DNA of 5,770 nucleotides from Bacteroidota bacterium. Its GTDB lineage: Bacteria > Bacteroidota > Bacteroidia > Chitinophagales > Chitinophagaceae. The position numbers and the translations under genes are program-made. The stretch spans positions 1 to 5,770 of the forward strand of contig JAEWIW010000013.1 in NCBI GenBank assembly GCA_023386855.1. Direction: 5' to 3'. Below the pieces are notes generated by a model. The model was not told the origin of the DNA and did not search any database. It was given only the letters and a program-made list of their open reading frames with translations. Shown one piece after another: positions 1 through 5,240 of this stretch (within the stretch, counting starts at the first letter, position 1; each line of letters begins with the position of its first letter).

Positions 1-80
1 GTCCCTATGCTGATGGTTTCAGTGAACAACAGCATAAGTATGGTCCCTTCCAGGAAATAAAAAATAAATCCCGTAAGTAA
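1..80 (+). CDS. C-terminal end of an upstream gene, possibly a TsdA-like c-type cytochrome (5'-partial)
   Basis: Reading from base 3, 25 codons run to a TAA at 78-80. The peptide includes PYADGFSEQQHKYGPF followed by a lysine-rich tail. The window holds no start or heme motif for it. From memory, a YAD-FS-EQH-YGPF ending resembles the C-terminus of diheme cytochromes of the thiosulfate dehydrogenase (TsdA) type, which oxidise thiosulfate to tetrathionate in the periplasm. That would suit a gene 56 bases upstream of a soxB-like gene. The match is a recollection over only 25 residues, so the family is tentative. A SoxA or another cytochrome is possible. The other frames here are less likely: one stops at once and the other (stop at 58-60) gives a peptide with no recognisable pattern. 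Confidence 0.5.
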   Translation, partial: PYADGFSEQQHKYGPFQEIKNKSRK

Positions 81-136
81 CAGCATTCACACTTATACCA
101 GCAATTCTTATTTATCATTAACGCGAATCATCAGCC

Positions 137-1834
137 ATGAATCACAGTGCTTCACGCAGGAATTTCCTGCAATATTCGACCCTGGCAAGCCTTGGATTTT
201 CGCTTAATCCCCTGTCGGCAATGAATATGCCAAATGAAGACCGCCAGCAACCAGCCGTTAAACCGCTTAAAACCGGGAAAGGACGACAAATGGTGACCCT
301 TCTTCAAACATCAGATGTGCATTGCCAGATCCATCCCCATGATGAACTGTTCTGGGAGAATGAACAAATGGTGTTCAGGAAAACCGGTGGATACGCCAAT
401 ATCGCCAGCCTTTTCAGGAAAGTTCGTGCATCAAACCCCAATACATACATTGTTGATACCGGTGATATGTTCCAGGGCAGCCAATTAAGTGTCGAAACGA
501 CAGGTAAAGCGCTGCAACCCATTTTGAACAGCCTGGAATATGATCTATACCTTCCCGGGAACTGGGAGGTGGTGTATTACAAGGATATGATGCTTAAGTT
601 AATGGGTGGACTGCATGCCCCTAAGATCTGTTCTAACATGTACCACGAGGAAGGTGATGGAAAGAAAGGTGATTTGATTTTTCCTGCATACCATACATGG
701 AATGTAGCAGGCATCAAGATCGGCTTTGTAGGATATACTGATCCTCTTGTCCCCGTTCGCCAGTCGCCAGCTTACAGTAAAGGCATTGTGTATACTGAGC
801 CGCATGAGAACCTTCCTGCCCTTGTTCATCTTTTGCGTGAACAGGAGGGTTGCAAAATGGTGATATTGCTCTCGCATCTTGGCCTTTCTCAGCAGATCGC
901 TTTAGCGAATGCAGAAATATGCAAAGGTGTTGATTATATTTTTGGAGGAGATACACATGAACGGGTTCGCAAACCTATTCAGTGCAAGTATGCGAAAGTG
1001 GTAGAACCCGGTGCTTTCGGTACTTTTGTAGGAAGGCTGGATCTTGTTGTGGAGAATAATGAAATTGTTGACCAGCAGTATTCGCTCATAGAAGTGGATT
1101 CAAGGAAATATGAGGCTGACAAAGAAGTAAAGCAGGTGGTCAATTCCATCGAGCAACCTTTTCAAGACGAGATCAATAGAGTGATAGGATATAGTACCGT
1201 TCCACTGTATCGGTATTTCGTTGTCGAGAATACCATTGATACTTTGATCATTGATGCATTGAAATCGAAAATTGAAACCGATATTGTATTATCGAACGGC
1301 TTTAGGTTTTGTCCGCCTCGTAGTGAAAAAGATGCAACAGGAAATATTCCCATTACGGAAGGTTTTCTATTTGATATGCTGCCGGTAGATTCAAGGGTAA
1401 GAACAGGTAAGGTGAAGGGTAAACAATTGAAGGCATGGCTGGAAAAAGAACTGAACAATGTATTCTCTAGAGATGCATCGAAGCGACTTGGTGGATGGGT
1501 TGTAAAATTTAAAGGCATGAAGGTTGAGTTTATGGCTTTTAACGAGCCGGGTAGCAGGGTGCAGTCGATAATGGTGGGAAATGAACCGCTTGACATGGAA
1601 AGGATTTATACGGTATGCGCTTGTGAAAGGGAAGGAGACCCCGTGGATACCTTGTGCAGGATGACAGGAGTGATGGATGCCCATAATACAGCTTACACGC
1701 TTCATGGTGTGATGAAAGATTACCTTAAGGATCATTCACCGGTAACACCATTGCCTGAATCCAATGCCATCATTCTTGATGCGCCCAAAACATTGCTGAC
1801 GCAGGTCACCGGCGTAGATTACCAGTTCACCTAA
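137..1834 (+). CDS. soxB: SoxB-like thiosulfohydrolase / 5'-nucleotidase-superfamily dimetal hydrolase, Tat-exported
   Basis: SoxB is a periplasmic dimanganese enzyme that hydrolyses the terminal sulfonate from a SoxY-bound cysteine S-thiosulfonate, releasing sulfate. The 565-residue length fits the family. The N-terminus has a twin-arginine signal (SRRNFLQ, residues 5-12), a hydrophobic stretch and a possible cleavage after LSA (28). The metallophosphatase domain shows D60-V-H62, GD at 109-110 in TGDMFQGS, GNWE at 141-144, SHLG at 246-249 and GGDTHE at 270-275. The C-terminal domain shows SNGFR (386-390), FDMLP (412-416) and an NNVFSRDASKRLGGWVVKF block (440-458), which aligns with the SoxB region around NLFNPDP...QQGGDMVRVGG. 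Motifs differ from textbook SoxB: DGGDTWQGS reads DTGDMFQGS, GHWE reads GNWE, and QHGGDM is lost. A SoxB-like enzyme acting on another substrate, or a nucleotidase, is therefore possible. No soxYZ is visible in the window. ATG 137 was chosen because it directly precedes the Tat motif. Confidence 0.8.
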   Translation: MNHSASRRNFLQYSTLASLGFSLNPLSAMNMPNEDRQQPAVKPLKTGKGRQMVTLLQTSDVHCQIHPHDELFWENEQMVFRKTGGYANIASLFRKVRASNPNTYIVDTGDMFQGSQLSVETTGKALQPILNSLEYDLYLPGNWEVVYYKDMMLKLMGGLHAPKICSNMYHEEGDGKKGDLIFPAYHTWNVAGIKIGFVGYTDPLVPVRQSPAYSKGIVYTEPHENLPALVHLLREQEGCKMVILLSHLGLSQQIALANAEICKGVDYIFGGDTHERVRKPIQCKYAKVVEPGAFGTFVGRLDLVVENNEIVDQQYSLIEVDSRKYEADKEVKQVVNSIEQPFQDEINRVIGYSTVPLYRYFVVENTIDTLIIDALKSKIETDIVLSNGFRFCPPRSEKDATGNIPITEGFLFDMLPVDSRVRTGKVKGKQLKAWLEKELNNVFSRDASKRLGGWVVKFKGMKVEFMAFNEPGSRVQSIMVGNEPLDMERIYTVCACEREGDPVDTLCRMTGVMDAHNTAYTLHGVMKDYLKDHSPVTPLPESNAIILDAPKTLLTQVTGVDYQFT

Positions 1835-1862
1835 AACCAAAATCAGTGTTAATAAAACCGGG

Positions 1863-1878
1863 TGTGATGATTGTCACA
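1863..1878. promoter_or_regulatory. Candidate CRP/FNR-superfamily operator (perfect TGTGA-N6-TCACA)
   Basis: The sequence TGTGA TGATTG TCACA is an exact inverted repeat with the spacing of the CRP consensus and of HcpR-type sites in the same superfamily. It lies in the 91-base gap after soxB, with its right edge 47 bases before the preferred ATG of the first YeeE-type gene. An exact match to these ten fixed bases is expected about 0.006 times in a window of this size with equal base use. I found no good Bacteroidota promoter beside it. The nearest is CAACTTTG at 1901-1908, one base off TAnnTTTG and without a well-spaced TTG. The regulator and the direction of control are unknown. Confidence 0.5.
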
Positions 1879-1925
1879 TCCATTTGAAAGATCTATTCGT
1901 CAACTTTGCAAAAATTATTCTGACC

Positions 1926-2489
1926 ATGATGGAGTTTATCACGAAACCCTGGCCCTGGTATGTAGCAGGACCATTAATAGGACTGATCGTTCCAACCTTA
2001 TTGCTGATAGGAAACAAGCACTTCGGTATTTCCGCAAACCTGCGTCATGCCTGTGCTGCCTGCTTTCCTGCTAACATCAGCTTTTTTAAATACGATTGGA
2101 AAAAAGAAATATGGAATTTCTTTTTCGTGGGAGGCATCATCATCGGTGCTATTATCGCTTCTCAATTGCTGGCCAATCCGAATCCCATCCAGGTTGATTC
2201 AAGGTTGGTCAATGAGCTGAGTGATTATGGTATCAGCGATTATAATCACCTTTTGCCCATGGAGCTATTCAGCTTCGGAAGCCTGTTCACTTTAAGAGGT
2301 TTTATCATGCTGGTGATAGGAGGATTTCTTGTAGGATTCGGAACGCGTTATGCCGGCGGTTGTACATCAGGACATGCCATTATGGGCCTTAGTGACCTGC
2401 AGTTTCCTTCACTGGTAGCAACCGTTTCCTTTATGGTAGGAGGAATAATCATGGCCAACCTTATTCTACCTTATATACTCAGTCTTTAA
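1926..2489 (+). CDS. YeeE/YedE-type sulfur transporter, GGCTSGH half (TsuA/SoxT/PmpA-like)
   Basis: This is a membrane protein of the YeeE/YedE (DUF395) family. Characterised members move thiosulfate or sulfane sulfur across the inner membrane: TsuA/YeeE takes up thiosulfate, and SoxT proteins sit in sox clusters. In the 187-residue form, hydrophobic segments lie near 11-30, 63-82, 122-140 and 160-184. The family signature GGCTSGH is at 144-150, with the likely sulfur-relay cysteine C146. A second cysteine cluster, HACAAC (41-46), follows the first segment. The protein is about half the length of one-piece YeeE proteins, and the other half is the next gene 30 bases downstream. The frame is open further left and could begin at TTG 1884. 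I prefer the ATG pair at 1926/1929 because relatives, as I recall them, begin just before the F-I-x-x-PWPWYVAGPL block. Confidence 0.88.
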   Translation: MMEFITKPWPWYVAGPLIGLIVPTLLLIGNKHFGISANLRHACAACFPANISFFKYDWKKEIWNFFFVGGIIIGAIIASQLLANPNPIQVDSRLVNELSDYGISDYNHLLPMELFSFGSLFTLRGFIMLVIGGFLVGFGTRYAGGCTSGHAIMGLSDLQFPSLVATVSFMVGGIIMANLILPYILSL

Positions 2490-2519
2490 TTCATTGCATC
2501 AACCAACAAGAACTTTATT

Positions 2520-3059
2520 ATGTCAAAATCAATTATAGAAACCAACACGAGTACATTTGTCGGCAGTGCGGCACTGGCTGATACTGATCTTGAAGCAAGA
2601 TCATTGGATACCATGTGTGTAAATGAATCGGTGAAAAAACATCCATGGTGGTACAATTTCAAGTATGCGGCAGTGGGTCTGATTTTCGGAATTGTATTCG
2701 TTAAAGCAGAAGTCATTTCCTGGTTCAGGATACAGGAAATGTTCCGCTTTCAAAGTTTTCATATGTATGGTGTGATCGGTTCAGCGGTAGTGGTAGGCAT
2801 TATTTCGGTTTGGCTGATCAAGAAATTCAACATCAAAACCATCTATGGCGAACCAGTTGTATTCCATCCAAAAAAGTTCAATAAAGGACAGATCATTGGA
2901 GGATTGACTTTCGGACTGGGTTGGGCAATGACTGGCGCTTGCCCCGGGCCTTTGTTTGCGCAGATTGCATCAGGCTTTTTTGTTGTGGCGGTTGTACTGG
3001 TAAGTGCAATTGCAGGAACATGGGTATATGGATATTTCAGGGATAGATTACCTCACTAA
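2520..3059 (+). CDS. YeeE/YedE-type (DUF6691) sulfur transporter, GACPGP half (PmpB-like)
   Basis: This is the partner half of a split YeeE/YedE transporter. It has hydrophobic segments near 48-64, 83-101, 124-140 and 150-171, the conserved block FRIQEMFRFQSFHMYG (69-84), and the signature WAMTGACPGPL at 135-145, where C141 is the likely functional cysteine. With the GGCTSGH protein just upstream it supplies the two cysteine motifs that one-piece members carry in a single chain. This arrangement resembles the PmpA/PmpB pairs and sox-linked SoxT pairs. The N-terminus is odd: about 45 polar residues precede the first membrane segment, including C33, whereas relatives I recall begin almost at that segment. 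The next in-frame ATG is codon 32 (base 2613), which would shorten the tail to some 15 residues. ATG 2520 is kept because it lies 30 bases after the previous stop. The lipoprotein gene follows 12 bases later. Confidence 0.87.
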   Translation: MSKSIIETNTSTFVGSAALADTDLEARSLDTMCVNESVKKHPWWYNFKYAAVGLIFGIVFVKAEVISWFRIQEMFRFQSFHMYGVIGSAVVVGIISVWLIKKFNIKTIYGEPVVFHPKKFNKGQIIGGLTFGLGWAMTGACPGPLFAQIASGFFVVAVVLVSAIAGTWVYGYFRDRLPH

Positions 3060-3071
3060 TAAATTATTGGA

Positions 3072-3605
3072 ATGCGTTTAAATCGGTTATTTGTTACGGC
3101 GATCATGGTTAGTTTGTTTGCAGCCTGTACAGGCAAGGAAAAAGAAGGCAGTTCGGTAGAAGAAGAACAAGGTCAGGGAGCTATGGAGACGAAGGCAGTA
3201 AGCGCCACTTCATTACCTGCATTTGCTTTGCAGGATCTGCAGGGAAATACGGTAGAACTTACTTCATTGAAAGGGAAAAAAGTGTTTGTAAATCTTTGGG
3301 CATCCTGGTGTCCTCCCTGCAGGAGGGAAATGCCATCCATTCAAAAATTATATCAGTCGGTCGATACCAGTAAGGTGTCTTTCGTGATGCTTTCACTCGA
3401 TGATAGTTTTTCCAAGGCAAAAGACTATGTGGCTGAGCAGCAGCTACGGTTGCCGGTGTATTACCCAGCCGGGCAGTTGCCTTCTTTATTCAATGTAAAT
3501 GGGATTCCTGCCACATTCATTTTTGATGAAAACGGTGAACTGATGAAGAAAATTGAAGGAAGCGACAACTACGATACCGAACAGTATCGCCAGCTTATCC
3601 AGTGA
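3072..3605 (+). CDS. TlpA/ResA-like thioredoxin-fold lipoprotein (WCPPC)
   Basis: This is a membrane-anchored periplasmic thiol-disulfide oxidoreductase of the TlpA/ResA/AhpC-TSA group. The 177-residue protein has a short signal with a lipobox LFAAC, giving the lipidated C19. An acidic, low-complexity linker covers about residues 22-40. The redoxin domain runs from about 47 to the end. The active site is W79-C80-P-P-C83, and the cis-proline loop is GIPATF (144-149, P146). TlpA-type proteins usually reduce partner proteins, in cytochrome c maturation for example. In sox operons a similar protein, SoxW, is thought to act on SoxY or other thiols. Placement 12 bases after the split YeeE pair suggests a role in reducing protein-bound sulfur species, but that is inference from position. 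The polar C-terminus is short and shows no extra domain. No soxV/ccdA-type electron donor is in the window. Confidence 0.9.
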   Translation: MRLNRLFVTAIMVSLFAACTGKEKEGSSVEEEQGQGAMETKAVSATSLPAFALQDLQGNTVELTSLKGKKVFVNLWASWCPPCRREMPSIQKLYQSVDTSKVSFVMLSLDDSFSKAKDYVAEQQLRLPVYYPAGQLPSLFNVNGIPATFIFDENGELMKKIEGSDNYDTEQYRQLIQ

Positions 3606-3612
3606 TTTTCTG

Positions 3613-3655
3613 ACCCCGTGGCACGCCCCCGTGGCACGCCCCCGTGCCACGGGGT
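3613..3655. repeat. GC-rich repeat hairpin: two 13-bp direct units plus an inverted arm
   Basis: The 13-base unit CCCCGTGGCACGC occurs twice in tandem (3614-3626 and 3627-3639), followed by an inverted arm GTGCCACGGGG (3644-3654). Either copy can pair with that arm. The outer pairing has 12 perfect pairs (3613-3624 with 3644-3655) and a 19-base loop. The inner pairing has 11 pairs (3627-3637 with 3644-3654) and a 6-base loop. It starts 8 bases after the lipoprotein stop and is far richer in G+C than its surroundings. No T-run follows directly, so it is not a textbook intrinsic terminator. It may stabilise or attenuate the upstream transcript, or be one copy of a dispersed palindromic element. 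Confidence 0.85.
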
Positions 3656-3707
3656 ACCTAAATTATCTTAACTTGCGCTTTTTTCTGAAGGAAAAACGCC
3701 TGTCTCA

Positions 3708-4496
3708 ATGATGAATTTTAAACTCGGCCAGATCCCGCAAAGAACACTTCAACCCAGGAAACATGGGCTAACCATTATCAGTGATAAGGGCATGAGCCAG
3801 GATGAAACGGAAAACCTTTTCTCCGTTGCCGCTCCCTATGTAGACATGGTTAAACTTGCATTTGGAACAGGGGCTGTTAACCCGAACCTCAGGGCAAAGA
3901 TTGAGCTTTACCAATCTCACAACGTACCGGTATATTTTGGAGGTTTGCTGTTTGAAGCCTTCCTTGTACGCAACCAGTTGAACGATTATATCCAGATCAT
4001 CAGGGATTATAATATTTCCTTCATTGAAGTTTCTGATGGTGCTGTAGATATTACGCATGAACAGAAATGTGATTATATCAGGCAGTTCAGTGAGTATGGA
4101 ACTGTGATCAGTGAAATAGGATCAAAGGATAAGGATAAAGTGCATATTACACCGCCATACCGCTGGATAGAGCTGATGAAAGCGGAACTTGATGCAGGTT
4201 CATCCTATGTGATAGCAGAGGCAAAGGAATCCGGCACCACGGGCATCTACCGCGATTCGGGTGAAGTAAGGGAAGGTCTCATAGAAGAGATTCTGACAAA
4301 AATTCCCGCAGAGAAAATCATCTGGGAAGCCCCGGACAAACAGCAGCAATTGTATTTTATTAAACTTATTGGTTGCAATGCCAACCTTGCCAATGTCAAT
4401 CCTTCTGAAGTGATCGCACTGGAAACCATGCGTGTAGGTTTAAGAAGCGATAGCTTTCATTTATTTCTTAATGGGCACCAGCATCCCGGTAATTAA
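3708..4496 (+). CDS. comA: Phosphosulfolactate synthase (ComA) family protein
   Basis: The family adds sulfite to phosphoenolpyruvate to give (2R)-phospho-3-sulfolactate, the first step of coenzyme M synthesis in methanogens and a source of sulfolactate in some bacteria. The 262-residue cytoplasmic protein is a TIM-barrel type with no signal peptide. Family-like motifs occur in order: D26-K-G, KLAFGT (49-54), YFGG (76-79), FIEVSDG (105-111), SEIG (135-138), EAKESGTTG (171-179), WEAPDKQQQ (206-214), CNANLANV (223-230) and ALETMRVGLRSD (237-248). A short extra tail, NGHQHPGN, follows the last family motif. Its codons and the stop lie inside a 22-bp direct repeat. Two ATGs stand in tandem (3708, 3711); either could be used. 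The gene follows the sulfur genes after 102 bases that contain a hairpin, so it may be a separate unit. Such homologues occur in many Bacteroidota and their product fate there is unclear to me. Confidence 0.88.
   Translation: MMNFKLGQIPQRTLQPRKHGLTIISDKGMSQDETENLFSVAAPYVDMVKLAFGTGAVNPNLRAKIELYQSHNVPVYFGGLLFEAFLVRNQLNDYIQIIRDYNISFIEVSDGAVDITHEQKCDYIRQFSEYGTVISEIGSKDKDKVHITPPYRWIELMKAELDAGSSYVIAEAKESGTTGIYRDSGEVREGLIEEILTKIPAEKIIWEAPDKQQQLYFIKLIGCNANLANVNPSEVIALETMRVGLRSDSFHLFLNGHQHPGN
4475..4496 (+). repeat. 22-bp direct repeat, copy 1 (3' end of comA)
   Basis: This perfect 22-base copy begins GCACCAGCATCC and ends GGTAATTAA. It encodes the last residues HQHPGN and the TAA stop of the phosphosulfolactate synthase gene. 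An identical copy lies 52 bases further on, and identity ends at both borders. Confidence 0.95.
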
Positions 4497-4526
4497 TCTT
4501 CAGTAATTTTCGTGGATTAACACCAT

Positions 4527-4548
4527 GCACCAGCATCCCGGTAATTAA
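4527..4548 (+). repeat. 22-bp direct repeat, copy 2 (intergenic)
   Basis: This is identical to the segment at 4475-4496 and lies in the 69-base gap between comA and the convergent minus-strand gene. Because AT precedes it, it reads ATG CAC CAG CAT CCC GGT AAT TAA, a seven-codon ORF that repeats the comA tail. That ORF is too short to call a gene. A further GGGCACC (4553-4559) follows, matching the bases at the left border of copy 1 (4473-4479). Confidence 0.95.
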
Positions 4549-4565
4549 ACCCGGGCACCGGTGAA

Positions 4566-5078
4566 TCATAACTGGATTACAGCAACAACAGGAACTATCC
4601 CTGCTTCCTGGATGATCTCCGCTACAAATTGGAGAGATTCTTCATCGGTACCTTCAATAAGGGCCTTCGTAATATCCGAATCAAGATGAGTGGAAATAAT
4701 TTTGGAATGCGGCAATAGGGATTGAAGCTGGGTCAATGCCTTTTTATAGCCGCTGTCTCCTTGGTCCGCTGAAGAAAGAAGGATGACTATCTTTTGGCTG
4801 CTCACATTCCTGATATTGGAGGCTACCTCCTCCAGTTCAGCAAAAGGGACAGCCAGGAAAATGATATCAGCCTCCCAGCATGCGTCGGTAGTGCATTTCA
4901 ACTCCTCGATATCCAAACCAGGAGATACTGTTTGTATACTTTGCATCAGGTCATTCAACCTACCCGCTTCTTCTGAAAACAACAAAAACCGATAATTTCC
5001 CCTGGAAAGCGCTTTGATTATTGCCATTCCTTTATCGCATTCTGCACCGATCACTGCTATCGTTTGTTTTGTGTTCAT
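4566..5078 (-). CDS. Small NAD(P)-binding Rossmann-fold protein, F420-reductase-like/COG2085-type
   Basis: The 170-residue soluble protein resembles the dinucleotide-binding domain of the NADPH:F420 oxidoreductase-like group. The first beta strand and loop read IAVIGAECDKGMAIIKAL (7-24). The usual GxxGxxG pattern keeps G11 and G17 but has cysteine at the middle position (C14). The second hallmark, ADIIFLAVPF (70-79), matches the A-D-hydrophobic-AVP strand of this group. A KIIS strand (126-129) and a conserved-looking GTDEESLQFVAEIIQEAGIVPV (143-164) complete the fold. It ends soon after, so it lacks the C-terminal part seen in longer relatives and may bind a nucleotide without being a complete enzyme. 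The substrate is unknown. ATG 5078 is preferred over an in-frame TTG at 5102 because that TTG forms part of the promoter -7 box and A-rich bases precede the ATG. The gene converges on comA and is divergent from the AI-2E-type gene. Confidence 0.75.
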   Translation of the reverse strand: MNTKQTIAVIGAECDKGMAIIKALSRGNYRFLLFSEEAGRLNDLMQSIQTVSPGLDIEELKCTTDACWEADIIFLAVPFAELEEVASNIRNVSSQKIVILLSSADQGDSGYKKALTQLQSLLPHSKIISTHLDSDITKALIEGTDEESLQFVAEIIQEAGIVPVVAVIQL

Positions 5079-5099
5079 TTTTTTTGTCAATGTTGAATA

Positions 5100-5128
5100 C
5101 AAAATTACACCAGTAAGTCTTTTTACAA
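5100..5128 (-). promoter_or_regulatory. Bacteroidota-type promoter for the minus-strand Rossmann gene
   Basis: On the minus strand TAATTTTG (5107-5100) matches the phylum's TAnnTTTG -7 element exactly. TTG (5128-5126) stands 18 bases upstream as the -33 element. Transcription would begin near 5093-5097, about 15-20 bases before the ATG at 5078, leaving a short A-rich leader. Confidence 0.65.
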
Positions 5129-5153
5129 TATTGGTTTGAGTTAAGAAATATCG

Positions 5154-5167
5154 TTGATTTAAATCAA
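5154..5167. promoter_or_regulatory. Candidate FNR-type operator (perfect TTGAT-N4-ATCAA)
   Basis: TTGATTTAAATCAA is a perfect 14-base palindrome and an exact match to the FNR/Anr consensus. It lies midway between two divergent genes, 75 bases before the minus-strand ATG and 73 bases before the plus-strand ATG. Its centre is about 64 bases upstream of the predicted minus-strand transcription start, close to a class I activator position. Bacteroidota do carry CRP/FNR-family regulators, but which one would bind here cannot be read from the window. The AT-rich setting makes a chance palindrome somewhat more likely. Confidence 0.5.
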
Positions 5168-5240
5168 TAGGATAATCGAATACTCTAATTCCTGCATGGC
5201 ATAATTATTTACGCTTTAGCTATGCCGCTAAATCAATTCC

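Noticed and set aside
1162..1735. Long minus-strand open frames opposite soxB
   Set aside because: They lie wholly inside a well-supported gene, have no recognisable domain, and show compositions expected of antisense frames.
1884..1925. Upstream TTG start adding 14 residues to the first YeeE-type protein
   Set aside because: The extra residues do not resemble the family N-terminus, and tandem ATGs at 1926/1929 stand right before the conserved PWPWYVAGPL block.
2551..2558. TACATTTG, a match to TAnnTTTG inside the GACPGP transporter gene
   Set aside because: No TTG or TTTG lies at the right distance upstream and the site is within coding sequence. It is likely chance.
3613..3655. CRISPR-like short repeat array
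   Set aside because: Only two 13-base units in direct tandem with no spacers. It is a palindromic intergenic repeat.
3675..3699. Imperfect hairpin with T and A runs just before comA
   Set aside because: Only three G-C pairs plus five A-T pairs with a bulge. It is too weak to call a terminator or leader structure.
4537..4561. Possible bidirectional terminator between the convergent genes (CCCGG/CCGGG arms)
   Set aside because: Stems are only about five pairs with loops of 9-14 bases and there is no T-run on either strand.
5079..5102. TTG start adding eight residues to the minus-strand Rossmann protein
   Set aside because: That TTG overlaps the predicted TAATTTTG -7 element, so it would lie upstream of the transcript start. 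The ATG at 5078 sits at the normal distance before the first beta strand.
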